From positions 1 through 25,689 of the forward strand of contig CAYWKJ010000019.1 in the NCBI GenBank assembly GCA_964459205.1: DNA of 25,689 nt, given 5' to 3'. The stretch's first letter is position 1; each line of letters begins with the position of its first letter. Positions 6,063 through 14,798 of this stretch are shown here, in pieces. The notes under the pieces were generated by a model. It did not search any database and was not told where the DNA came from. It saw only the letters and a program-made list of their open reading frames with translations. This DNA comes from JABJMC01 sp964459205. GTDB taxonomy: Bacteria; Patescibacteriota; Gracilibacteria; UBA1369; UBA12473. Both the position numbers and the translations under genes were made by a program.

Positions 6063-7964
6063 ATGGTAGAAGAGTATGTGCCTGCTGAAGCTACCACCCC
6101 AATAGAAATCACGGATAGCCATCCGATTTATGATGCGTTGGCTGCCTGGTTACTTGAAGTTAGTGAAGCTCAAAATACAAGAAGAAATATACAGCAAGTA
6201 ATAGTTTCGACTATTTTGCAGGGCGAAGGAAGCTGGGTTGCAGAGGCAGATATTGGAAAGTTAGTTAAAGAGGCAGGCGGTGCTAGTAATTTAAGTAAAG
6301 CTTATAAAGCACTAAGGGAGTCAGGAACAGGGGAGCTCTTTGAAATAAGCCCTCCAGGCAGCATGATAGGAGGTAGATGGGGGGCAAAATTTAATCAAGT
6401 TCGCATGGCTTTTGCCTTGCCAGAGTTTACCGCCGCAGATGAAGATTTTTTAATGGAGCAATTAGGTGATGAAGAATTGAGATCCACCCTGCAGCATGTT
6501 GTCGCTAGATTTCAAGCAGCCTTAAAAGAGATGGGAGCAGCAGTAGCTGATTTGCCACACATAAAAAGCCCCTCACCAGCTCCAAGCCCAGCTCCAAAAA
6601 AATTATCTCCAGCAGAGCGCGTTGAAGAAATCAAAGTAAATTGGGAAAAAACCCAACTTATTAGAGAAAAATTCGCAACTTTATCATTAGAAGAACAGAG
6701 AGATTTATGCGAACAATTGGTGAGAAGTAAAAACTCTAGACTAAGACATGCGAGTAACATTGCACAAGGAGCAGAAGCAATTAGAAGAATTTTGTCTCAA
6801 GAAAATCCAAGTCTGTCTTTAAAGGAATTAGGGTTAATGTTTCTTCGTGAGGGAGAGTTAGAAGAAACTACTAAAGAATCAGCTTTAAAAGCCCGATATT
6901 ATAAAGCTAGAGGCCGAGTAAATGATTTAGGGGTCCTTTGTTTTGGTTATCTCCCTGATCAAATGAGTATTAACCCCGAAGAAGTGGAAAGGATTTTGAT
7001 AGAGTTGTTTACCTTAAGAAAGGACCCTTTTATTGAGGATTACGAATCTGTTTTGGTTTCTCGGGCTGATTCCTTGCAGCCTCTTGGTCCTCCGACAAGG
7101 CCCCAAAAAAAACGTAAAAAAGTTGAAGTTGAACCTGTGAGGGAGCTCGCAACAGAATGGGCAAAATTAGAAAAATTACGTACCGAGTGGGGAGCTTTAA
7201 GCGTCGCCGAGCAGGAAGCAAGATGTTCTAAATACTTATCACATCGTGAAATAGAGGGAAATCACGACATTAGCACCAGCCAAGTCTTAGCTAGAGCTTT
7301 ACGTGCTGTTGAACCATTTTTAGATGTTCGGGAGCTTGATCCGTATATGTTTATGGCTGGGGAAGATCCAGTCAGTGTAGGTTCAATGGAATTAGCTAAA
7401 CGTCGCGCCACACAACGCAAAATTATTAATAGTACTCTTAAAGAAGAGTTGCTAGGGATAGTACTCCGAGAAGAAAGAGGGACTCTAGTTATAGACCCAC
7501 AAGTCGCGGCTAGACTTTTTAAGCAATTATTAGCAATAGAATTAAAGGGATTTGTAAAACCTAAACATCAAGGCCCCACAGTAGTTAGAATTCCGATTGG
7601 CAGCTATAATCAGCCTTTCCCAGGAAGTCATCCGGATGATGTAAAAGGCACATCAGGTGGTGTTTCTAGAACTTTATCTTTTCTTCGCGCTGATAGAGAT
7701 AGGAATGCAAGAAGTTGGCAGGCCGAGGATGATGAACAAGGTGAACGAGTGGATGTAGATGGCATGGCCGATGTGGGGATTGTTGCTGACCAATTAGCTG
7801 AAATAGCTGCACTTACAGGGCTGGGTGAGGAAGAAGATGAAGGTGATTTAGAAGAGTGGGGAGGTGAAGAGCCTGCTGCTCCAAAAGGAGGCGATCTGGA
7901 CAAATTACGCTTGATTAGAGAATCCCATCAACGGGTCCAGAGGAGGTTAAAAAAAAGTAAATAA
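6063..7964 (+). CDS. Unknown protein with internal duplication
   Basis: A 633-residue soluble protein, no signal peptide, no family recognised. The N-terminal about 120 residues are helical and could be a winged-helix-like fold (weak inference). A Pro/Ser-rich linker (about 168-182) leads into two related units of roughly 170 residues. Unit 1 starts near 184 (WEKTQLIREKFATLSLEEQ) and unit 2 near 363 (WAKLEKLRTEWGALSVAEQ); a second match pairs SINPEEVERILIELFTLR with VIDPQVAARLFKQLLAIEL. A basic stretch PQKKRKKVE separates them. The C-terminal part is acidic, ending in a basic helix. A consensus promoter lies upstream, and the next gene starts about 36 bases after the stop. There is no Shine-Dalgarno; the leader is A-rich. 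Confidence 0.85.
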   Translation: MVEEYVPAEATTPIEITDSHPIYDALAAWLLEVSEAQNTRRNIQQVIVSTILQGEGSWVAEADIGKLVKEAGGASNLSKAYKALRESGTGELFEISPPGSMIGGRWGAKFNQVRMAFALPEFTAADEDFLMEQLGDEELRSTLQHVVARFQAALKEMGAAVADLPHIKSPSPAPSPAPKKLSPAERVEEIKVNWEKTQLIREKFATLSLEEQRDLCEQLVRSKNSRLRHASNIAQGAEAIRRILSQENPSLSLKELGLMFLREGELEETTKESALKARYYKARGRVNDLGVLCFGYLPDQMSINPEEVERILIELFTLRKDPFIEDYESVLVSRADSLQPLGPPTRPQKKRKKVEVEPVRELATEWAKLEKLRTEWGALSVAEQEARCSKYLSHREIEGNHDISTSQVLARALRAVEPFLDVRELDPYMFMAGEDPVSVGSMELAKRRATQRKIINSTLKEELLGIVLREERGTLVIDPQVAARLFKQLLAIELKGFVKPKHQGPTVVRIPIGSYNQPFPGSHPDDVKGTSGGVSRTLSFLRADRDRNARSWQAEDDEQGERVDVDGMADVGIVADQLAEIAALTGLGEEEDEGDLEEWGGEEPAAPKGGDLDKLRLIRESHQRVQRRLKKSK

Positions 7965-8004
7965 ATTGCACCCCAAAATTATTATTTAAAAAAATTAAAA
8001 ATGG

Positions 8005-8649
8005 TTGATTTACCCCCCCGGGGCAGACACACAAACTGGCAACGAGGTCTTGGTTGAAGCAGCTAGGTCCCAAAATAATAAAATGGCCTCGTTGTTAGAT
8101 GATATTTTTTATGCGGAATTTTCTTTAATTAAAGAAGATGTTGCCGCTGTTGCATGCAAAATTTTAGGTGTCACTCGTGAGGCTTGCCGAGATTTAATGG
8201 AGCCGATAGATCTAGATATAGAAATCGATGTTGTTCAAATAGCCCAAAGAATTAGATTGGTAGAAATATTAACCGAAATACTGGCTATAGTTGAGGTGCG
8301 TTCGCTGGGGCGTGATGATCTTGCGCATTTGCAAGTAGAGCCTATTTCTATGACACCTCTTGAGGATCCAATCCCTGGTTTAATCGACCAAATATCTGAG
8401 GCTTCCCCTGGCCATGAAAGAAGGCATCTTATTAACGCCGTGGCTAATTTAGCAGATTTGTCATTTAGTCAGGTAGATTGCCATTTAGGTAAGCCATTAA
8501 ATTTCAGGGCCAGACCAGCAACACGCGTTAGACGCGAAAAAGTAGTTATTGCCTTGCGCCAAATTCTACAGGGGTTAGCTGCAGATGAAATCACGCTTCC
8601 CTTGGAACCCGTTGAGGTGGTTGAGGGGGAAAGTCCTTGGCGGGAGTAA
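8005..8649 (+). CDS. Unknown protein; start region frameshifted at a C7 tract
   Basis: The open frame gives 214 residues from a TTG at 8005. A better start is the ATG at 8001, which has the same A-rich leader as the preceding gene but is in another frame and would stop after 18 codons. The two frames meet at the C7-G4 tract (8013-8023): with one base fewer, the ATG would read MVDLPPGADTQTG into the long frame. The protein has no signal peptide and seems to hold two related helical units (about 28-92 and 124-190), each ending in a Leu/Ile-rich helix such as RLVEILTEIL and KVVIALRQIL. It is the second gene of the block bounded by the inverted repeats and probably shares the 6063 transcript. Function unknown. 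Confidence 0.75.
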   Translation: MIYPPGADTQTGNEVLVEAARSQNNKMASLLDDIFYAEFSLIKEDVAAVACKILGVTREACRDLMEPIDLDIEIDVVQIAQRIRLVEILTEILAIVEVRSLGRDDLAHLQVEPISMTPLEDPIPGLIDQISEASPGHERRHLINAVANLADLSFSQVDCHLGKPLNFRARPATRVRREKVVIALRQILQGLAADEITLPLEPVEVVEGESPWRE

Positions 8650-8657
8650 AAGAATAG

Positions 8658-8730
8658 CCGCCTGACCCAGAGGGCCAAGACGGCTACGCAGATCCTAATT
8701 TCAGGCGGTGCTTAACGCGCCTCAGGCGCG
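8658..8730. terminator. Structured convergent intergenic region
   Basis: CCGCCTGA (8658-8665) pairs with TCAGGCGG (8701-8708), and a second tight hairpin CGCGCCT-C-AGGCGCG occupies 8716-8730. The region lies between the plus-strand 8005 gene and the minus-strand surface-protein gene that stops at 8739. No long T-run follows on either strand, so a terminator role is inferred from position. Confidence 0.45.
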
Positions 8731-8738
8731 AGCAACGC

Positions 8739-10643
8739 TTATTTGCGGCGGCGGCGAGAAAGTACGCCTCCACCAAGAAGTGAAGCAGCTCCAAGTAAAG
8801 CAAGAGCCGGTCCGGTCACTGGCAGCGCAGCTGTAGCTACAGCACCTTCACTCATGTTGCCAGCTTCATCAACGGTAACAACTTTGAACATGTAGGTTTC
8901 TCCTTCAACACCACCCTCGTATGAGTACTCAGTAGCATCGGAGAGTGAACCAACTTCTTCGTAAGTTTCTCCATCGTCAGTACTGACATAAAGAACCTGA
9001 TCAACCATGTCACCGGCGGTGTTTAGACTGCCTTCCCAGCTAAGGTCAACAATCATATCCATTACACTAGCAACTAGGTCAGTTACATCTTCGGGAGCAA
9101 CAACATCTTCTAGGGTGTCGCTAACTTCAAACTCATCTGGAGTGGTGTAGGATTTTGCGCTAGAGAAGCCACCGTCAGTGGCGTTTTCAGCAGCGTCCAT
9201 TACTCCAGTAGCAGTTACAAAATATTCGGTAGCAGCAGTGTGCTCACCAGTTGTAAGTACTAGAGTGGTGCGGTCTTCGACCATGTCACCGTTTTCTTCA
9301 TCAGTAGTGATTAGGTATTCAACCGCTAGAACTTCGACAACATTGTCTGCGCCATCAAAAATTTCAAACGCATCCAAGGCTGGCTCAAAATCATCTTCAA
9401 GATTTTCATCTTCTGGAAGATAAACTTCTTCGTCAAACATAAGTTCAAGTTCGGTTGCCGAAGCAACTGTTACTGATTCGAGTGAAGGAGCGTCAGTATC
9501 AGGCTCAGAATCAACAACATCCAGATCAATATCAACATCTACCATAACATCGGAGTCTCCTTCTGCCATCCAAGCAATTAATTCATCGGCATAGGAACCA
9601 GAACATTCTTCAGTAGGGTTGTTAAAAGCTTCATTATATAAATCGGTGTTAGATGCCAAAGCATCTTTATCAAATGAACATTCAAGAGATAGGTCCTTAA
9701 ATCGATCTAAAGATTCACTAGGAGTAGCGGTGCAAACGTGATTAACTACACAATTATCGCCATCCTCGCCTATAGTTACATCATATGTGTATCCAAGCAT
9801 GCTGAACTCAAAAGATGTAGCAGAGCAAGAAGCTAGGTTTTCTTCAAAGCAAGGAATATCGGTGCCGCATTCCACAACTTCCTCTTCGACTGCACATTCA
9901 GTGCCAGTGAAAAGGGCTGTATCAGAGGTGCCGCTAATCACAGCGTGATCAAAACGGTCTTCAATTTCTACGCCCACAGTCATTAAATACTGGGCGCCAG
10001 CTTCCATTTCTTCGGTAGTCAAAACTAGTTTTTCATCACCGCTATCTGCATGACTAACACTAGCAATTTCTAATAGAAGCAGGTTGTCCAAACTTTCAAT
10101 AGTAAAGGCTTCGCCAGGATTTTCTTCTGGGAAGGTTACTGCTTCTGAAAAAGTAACTTCAATTACGGTACAACTAGTTGCTTCGGCATCTAATACAGTT
10201 GGATGTTCGCCATCGTCGCCTGCTCCTTCGGGAGTCGCACTCTCCTCAAAAGAATATTCTAGGCTTTCGTTTTCAGCGTCATCTACTGCTGTGACGGCAA
10301 AGTAATACATAGTAGCGTTTTCTAGGCCGGGAACAGTGTATTCAAGTACATCCCCAACTTCTAAAAAGCCAAGATTATATTCTTCGCCAGCCTCGGTAAC
10401 TGATTCAGTTCCAAAGTAGACTTTATAACCTGTTACAGCAACATTATCTGTGGCTGCGTCCCAAGTTAGAGTAGCTTCGCCGTCACCCGGTGTGACTGCT
10501 AAGCCATCAACATAAGAAGGAGCCTCTGTGTCTGGCTCGGTGTCTTCCGCAAAAGCGGCACCAAAATGGCCCATTCCAATAACCATCATGGTGGCGACCG
10601 CATAAGGTAGCGACCGTTTTAAGAGTTTAAGTGTGCGATACAT
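8739..10643 (-). CDS. LPXTG-anchored surface protein with FN3 and Ig-like domains
   Basis: A 634-residue secreted protein. An N-terminal signal peptide (about 1-32, basic start, ends near AFA) is followed by a fibronectin type III domain (about 42-135), an SbsA/Big_5-like Ig domain (about 145-248), a Cys-rich acidic region (about 250-365), a second Big_5-like domain (about 385-500) and another FN3 domain (about 515-605). The C terminus is a textbook sortase signal: LPVTG near residue 607, a hydrophobic stretch, then RRRRK. It should therefore be covalently anchored by a sortase; none is in the window. It has its own promoter, lies inside the 5870-10861 inverted-repeat block, and shows no Shine-Dalgarno. 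The ligand is unknown; adhesion or cell-surface coat is inference. Confidence 0.9.
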   Translation of the reverse strand: MYRTLKLLKRSLPYAVATMMVIGMGHFGAAFAEDTEPDTEAPSYVDGLAVTPGDGEATLTWDAATDNVAVTGYKVYFGTESVTEAGEEYNLGFLEVGDVLEYTVPGLENATMYYFAVTAVDDAENESLEYSFEESATPEGAGDDGEHPTVLDAEATSCTVIEVTFSEAVTFPEENPGEAFTIESLDNLLLLEIASVSHADSGDEKLVLTTEEMEAGAQYLMTVGVEIEDRFDHAVISGTSDTALFTGTECAVEEEVVECGTDIPCFEENLASCSATSFEFSMLGYTYDVTIGEDGDNCVVNHVCTATPSESLDRFKDLSLECSFDKDALASNTDLYNEAFNNPTEECSGSYADELIAWMAEGDSDVMVDVDIDLDVVDSEPDTDAPSLESVTVASATELELMFDEEVYLPEDENLEDDFEPALDAFEIFDGADNVVEVLAVEYLITTDEENGDMVEDRTTLVLTTGEHTAATEYFVTATGVMDAAENATDGGFSSAKSYTTPDEFEVSDTLEDVVAPEDVTDLVASVMDMIVDLSWEGSLNTAGDMVDQVLYVSTDDGETYEEVGSLSDATEYSYEGGVEGETYMFKVVTVDEAGNMSEGAVATAALPVTGPALALLGAASLLGGGVLSRRRRK

Positions 10644-10692
10644 AGTGTATTTGTTTTAGTGTTAGTTTTGTGTGATTTTTTTAAATCATAAA

Positions 10693-10721
10693 ATTTTACC
10701 ATAAAAGGAGGATTCCTTCAA
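10693..10721 (-). promoter_or_regulatory. Predicted promoter of the surface-protein gene
   Basis: On the minus strand, TTGAAG (10721-10716) and TAAAAT (10698-10693) are separated by 17 bases, giving a start about 45 nt before the ATG at 10643. It sits just inside the right inverted repeat, mirroring the arrangement at the left copy. Confidence 0.6.
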
Positions 10722-10787
10722 GTAGGGGGAATTGACGCGTTTAAGAGATGTGTTATGAGGAGGAGAGGTGGGGTATCCCTATTCGTC

Positions 10788-10861
10788 CATGTACAATAGC
10801 TTGACAGGTATAAAATGATTCCAGGTAGCGCTAAAAACACATGTCAAACGTTTGGTACATG
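10788..10861 (-). repeat. 74-bp inverted repeat, right copy
   Basis: The reverse complement matches 5870-5943 at 70 of 74 positions. It lies between the start of the surface-protein gene and the stop of the CorC-like gene (10879). Relative to the gene it precedes, it has the same orientation as the left copy, so both copies sit about 120-145 bases upstream of an inward-facing gene. The outer flank is also partly similar to that of the left copy. Confidence 0.93.
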
Positions 10862-10878
10862 CGGCCAAAGACATACCC

Positions 10879-12123
10879 CTACTTCTTCTTTCCCTTGGTC
10901 ACGGTTATCTTAGTGATGGTGTGTTTTTCCATTTCATCGACCGTGATTACGTAACCTTTGCCTTTGATTTCTTCGCCGCGGCGCGGGAAGCGACCCAGTT
11001 TTTCGGTGATGTAGTAGGAAATTGTTTTGTGTTCTTGGCAGGGAATTCGCACCTTAAGCGCGTCGTTGATTTCTTCAATTTCGGCTTTTCCACTGGCCTC
11101 TAGTTCGGTTTTTCCAATCAAGGTTACCTCGGATCTTTCGTCTTCATCAAACTCGTCTACGATTTCACCCACAATTTCTTCGAGAATATCTTCTAAAGTA
11201 ATAAGCCCCATGGTGCCACCGTGTTCATCCAAAACAATGGCCAAGTGAGTGCGGCGTTTTTGGAATTCATTAAACAGAGCGTTGATTTTCTTAGAACCCG
11301 GGATCATAAGCGGTTCAAGTAGATCCAAATCTGTTAATTTGTGATCCATTTCGTCACGGTGCAGGTGTCCGAGTAAGGTTTTTACAGTCATTAGGCCCAC
11401 TACGTGATCGATTGAATCCTTATAAATTGGGATTCGAGAATGGTGATGTTGAGCTACAAATTCCGCGGCATCGTGAATTGTAGAATCCACAGAAAGAGCC
11501 TGAATATCCACACGCGGAACCATGATGTCGCGAACGCGGGTATCGGTAAATTCCAACACGTTTTCGATAAGCTCTTTTTCATTAGCTTCGATCGCACCTT
11601 CTTCGGCGCCAATGCTAACAAAAGCTTTGAGCTCGTCTTCTGTTACGTGGGATTCTTTTTTGCGGCCAGAAACAAACAAAAGCACTTTAACTAACCCGTC
11701 GAGTAACCAAACCGCCGGGGTAAACACCCAAAAAAGAACAATCAGCGGGGGAGCCATCAATCGAGAAAGACTCTTGGCGTGGCTGGTGGCAAAAGATTTC
11801 GGCACAATTTCTCCAAAAATAAGGATAAACAGGGTCAAGGCACCAGTAATAACACCCAGAGCAGAACTGCCAAGAAGCTCCTGAAAAACCATGGTTGAAT
11901 AAACCGAAGCCAAGATATTCACCAGGTTATTTCCGATCAAAATCGTAATCAGCAGCTTGTGGGGATGACTTTTTAAAAACTTAACGCCAGTAGCGCCTTT
12001 GAGTTTTTTTTCGGACATATCCCGAACCGTCGCCGGCGAAAGCGATACGAGAGCGGTCTCTGATCCAGAGAAAAATCCAGAGAGGCCGAGCAGCAGTACT
12101 AAAATAAGAATTTGATCGATCAT
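10879..12123 (-). CDS. CNNM/CBS-domain membrane protein (HlyC/CorC family)
   Basis: A 414-residue protein with the standard family order: a DUF21/CNNM transmembrane domain (about 1-190, with GLSGFFSGSETAL near the N terminus), a pair of CBS domains (about 205-325, including VRDIMVPRVD and the DEHGG segment) and a C-terminal CorC/HlyC domain (about 335-405). Length is typical. Relatives act in Mg2+ or Co2+ efflux or homeostasis; the name haemolysin is historical. It is transcribed divergently from argS. The start at 12123 has the conserved short N terminus before the first membrane helix. Confidence 0.93.
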   Translation of the reverse strand: MIDQILILVLLLGLSGFFSGSETALVSLSPATVRDMSEKKLKGATGVKFLKSHPHKLLITILIGNNLVNILASVYSTMVFQELLGSSALGVITGALTLFILIFGEIVPKSFATSHAKSLSRLMAPPLIVLFWVFTPAVWLLDGLVKVLLFVSGRKKESHVTEDELKAFVSIGAEEGAIEANEKELIENVLEFTDTRVRDIMVPRVDIQALSVDSTIHDAAEFVAQHHHSRIPIYKDSIDHVVGLMTVKTLLGHLHRDEMDHKLTDLDLLEPLMIPGSKKINALFNEFQKRRTHLAIVLDEHGGTMGLITLEDILEEIVGEIVDEFDEDERSEVTLIGKTELEASGKAEIEEINDALKVRIPCQEHKTISYYITEKLGRFPRRGEEIKGKGYVITVDEMEKHTITKITVTKGKKK

Positions 12124-12172
12124 AAATGCAAAGATGAGTGTAGCATATCTGGTGGCAAATCTGCTAGCCTTC

Positions 12173-12181
12173 TGCTAATCT
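12173..12181 (+). promoter_or_regulatory. Extended -10 element of argS, near-leaderless
   Basis: TGC-TAATCT (12173-12181) is an extended -10 box, ending nine bases before the argS ATG at 12191. Initiation would fall two or three bases before the start codon. No Shine-Dalgarno is present. Confidence 0.45.
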
Positions 12182-12190
12182 TGAGCCACT

Positions 12191-13939
12191 ATGTTAAGAA
12201 ACGATCTTGCAAAAATTATTCAGGAAACTGTGGGAAAAGCGTTTCCCGGGCACGCTGACACCCCTGTAGAAATTGAATACCCAGCCGATCCGTCACACGG
12301 TGACTACTCCTGTAATAGCGCGCTCCGCCTCGCCAAACAAGTTGGCAAGGCTCCGCGCGAGGTCGCGCAAATCATCATCGACAACCTCCAAAAACCAGAC
12401 TTCGTCCAAACCATTGAAATCGCCGGCCCCGGCTTCATTAATTTTTACGTTGCCCCTGATTATTTAGTGGGAAACCTCCGCGGCATCCTCACAAAAAAAG
12501 AAAAATACGGCACCAACTCCGACGGGAAAGGCCAAAAAATTGTCGTTGAATACTCCTCACCAAACACCAACAAGCCACTCCATTTAGGACACGCTCGCAA
12601 CAACTTCCTTGGGATGGCTGTGGCCAACCTTCTCGAAGCCAATGGCTACGAAGTCGAGACCACCCAAAACGTAAATGACCGCGGCATTCATATCTGTAAA
12701 AGCATGTTAGCTTATGAAAAATGGGGCCGCGACACCAGCCCCGAAAGCATGGACCAAAAAGGCGACCATTTTGTGGGCGATTATTATGTTAAATACTCAC
12801 AAGAGGCCAAAACAGACGACACACTCGAAAGCGAAGCCCGCGCCATCCTCAAAAAATGGGAAGATGAAGACCCGGAAACGCGCGAGTTATGGGAGCGCAT
12901 GAACGGTTGGGTTTATGACGGATTTAACGAAACCTACGACCTTATTGGATCTCATTTTACTTTTACAACTTACGAAAGTCAGTTTTCCGAAGGCGGCCGT
13001 TCGCTCGTCGAAGAGGCTCATAAAAAAGGAATTGTCGAAGAGATTGAAGGCGGAGCTCTAGCCATTGATTTATCAGATTGCGGACTGGGTGATTCCGAAA
13101 CCGGCAAAAAAGTTTTGGTCCGCTCCGACGGAACCACAATTTATGTCACCCAAGACATTCAATTAGCCGTAGAAAGAATGAAAGAAACCAAAGCCGACGG
13201 CATAATTTACGTGGTTGGAAACGAGCAAGACTACCACTTCAAAGTTTTATTCGCGGTTCTCAAAAAATTCGGACACAAGTGGGCCGAAAAACTCCACCAT
13301 CTAAGCTACGCCATGGTTAACCTTCCGTCCGGAAAAATGAAATCCCGCGAAGGCACCACCGTAGATTTAGACAATTTAGTCGCAGAGTTAAAAACCCTCG
13401 TCGACAAAGAAATAACAGATAGAGACATGCCTTACAAAGGCCAAGAAAGAGACGATTTAATTCACGCTGTGGCGCTGGGAGCACTCAAATATTTCATCCT
13501 AAAAATCGACCCCAAATCCGACATGATGTACGACCCCAATGCTTCGATAGATTTTCAAGGAAACACCGGCCCCTACTTGCAATACACCTACGCCCGAATC
13601 CAATCAATTTTGCGAAAAATAGAAGACCTAGAAAGGCTCCAAAACCAAGCTGTCTCCCACGAGACTTTTACTGAACCAGAAGAGATCGCCATCCTCCGCA
13701 AACTCCAACTTTTCCCAGAGGTAATCAAGTCCGCCACCAAAGACTACCGCATCCACGGAATTACCAACTACCTCTACGACCTCGCCCAAGAAACCAACAG
13801 TTTCTACGTTAAACACAAGGTTTTGGACGGCCCATCAGAAGAAAAAAGCACCGCCCGCCTACAACTAGTCGCGGCCGTGGCCCAAGTTTTGAAGAATGGA
13901 TTAGGGATTTTGGGGATTGAGGCGGTGGGGAGGATGTAG
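12191..13939 (+). CDS. argS: Arginyl-tRNA synthetase
   Basis: A 582-residue class I aminoacyl-tRNA synthetase that charges tRNA-Arg with arginine in the cytosol. The N-terminal Add-1-type domain (about 1-95) is followed by the Rossmann catalytic core with HLGH (131-134, the HIGH motif) preceded by EYSSPNTNKPLH, GNEQDYHF near 343-350, and the KMSKS-loop equivalent GKMKSREG (381-388). The C-terminal DALR anticodon-binding domain ends the protein. Length is normal for bacterial ArgRS. The start fits the near-leaderless pattern upstream. The AT-rich island begins 20 bases after the stop. Confidence 0.97.
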   Translation: MLRNDLAKIIQETVGKAFPGHADTPVEIEYPADPSHGDYSCNSALRLAKQVGKAPREVAQIIIDNLQKPDFVQTIEIAGPGFINFYVAPDYLVGNLRGILTKKEKYGTNSDGKGQKIVVEYSSPNTNKPLHLGHARNNFLGMAVANLLEANGYEVETTQNVNDRGIHICKSMLAYEKWGRDTSPESMDQKGDHFVGDYYVKYSQEAKTDDTLESEARAILKKWEDEDPETRELWERMNGWVYDGFNETYDLIGSHFTFTTYESQFSEGGRSLVEEAHKKGIVEEIEGGALAIDLSDCGLGDSETGKKVLVRSDGTTIYVTQDIQLAVERMKETKADGIIYVVGNEQDYHFKVLFAVLKKFGHKWAEKLHHLSYAMVNLPSGKMKSREGTTVDLDNLVAELKTLVDKEITDRDMPYKGQERDDLIHAVALGALKYFILKIDPKSDMMYDPNASIDFQGNTGPYLQYTYARIQSILRKIEDLERLQNQAVSHETFTEPEEIAILRKLQLFPEVIKSATKDYRIHGITNYLYDLAQETNSFYVKHKVLDGPSEEKSTARLQLVAAVAQVLKNGLGILGIEAVGRM

Positions 13940-13959
13940 GGATATAAAATAGTAATAAG

Positions 13960-14769
13960 ATGTTTGTTTCTAAAGAATTTATTCACACTTGGGAAGTATT
14001 AATAGGATCTGCTCTGGGGCCCTTTTTAGCGATAATTCTTTCTGCTATAGGCTTTTTGATAAAAGAAAAATGGCAAAAAAAAGAAAATTTAAAAGAAGCT
14101 TTAAGAAGAACAGAGATTGGCTTAACTGATACTTTAAATCAAACAGAAACCTCTATAAGTCAATTAGAGTATTTTGTAGATAGGGTAGAAGCTATTATTA
14201 AAGAAATAAAAGAGATAAAAGATGAAGGGATGTATGCGATTAATGAAACTAATTTCCCACCAACAATTAATATATACTTTGATGAGGAATTAAAGAGATT
14301 AAAATTTAAAAGCTACTATCTACATAATAAAATTTTAAGTGTCGGATTTATAGTTAAATGGGTAAACAGTACAATTAATCAATTTAGGAAGGATTTTGTA
14401 AATTTAGTAAGAAAAAATGAGTTTTTAGTGACAATGAAAATCGACCCTAAAACACAAAGGACAAATTATTTAGATACTTTAGAGGGATTTATTAAAATGG
14501 TTAAAGAGTTTTTGGGGACATTAAAAACAGATCATACAGAATTAATGGCGCAGGCAAGAATATATAATAGAAAACTAATAAAAGAGTATTTTTGGACTCT
14601 ATGGAAAAATGAAGGGGAAAGTTTTAAATATTTTAGAAACAACAAGGCCATATTAGAATATAGAAGGGGTGATCAAATTATTGATAGAATTGATAAGTTA
14701 ATAGCCCCAGAAGTTATGCAATTAATTAGCAAGGCTAAAGCTAAAGATTCCGAAAGATCAAAAAAATAA
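13960..14769 (+). CDS. Membrane-anchored coiled-coil protein, unknown function
   Basis: A 269-residue protein with one N-terminal transmembrane segment (about 13-34, ending in a KEKWQKK basic patch) and a long, charged, mostly helical cytosolic part with coiled-coil character at about 40-90 and again after 150. No family is recognised. The DNA is much more AT-rich than argS upstream, and codons end mostly in A or T, as in the next gene. The two may therefore have arrived together. The neighbour is a broken HEPN-type gene 29 bases downstream, so a defence or toxin-related role is possible, but only by association. Confidence 0.8.
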   Translation: MFVSKEFIHTWEVLIGSALGPFLAIILSAIGFLIKEKWQKKENLKEALRRTEIGLTDTLNQTETSISQLEYFVDRVEAIIKEIKEIKDEGMYAINETNFPPTINIYFDEELKRLKFKSYYLHNKILSVGFIVKWVNSTINQFRKDFVNLVRKNEFLVTMKIDPKTQRTNYLDTLEGFIKMVKEFLGTLKTDHTELMAQARIYNRKLIKEYFWTLWKNEGESFKYFRNNKAILEYRRGDQIIDRIDKLIAPEVMQLISKAKAKDSERSKK

Positions 14770-14798
14770 ATTTTTGGCGTCAAATTATAAAATTTTTT

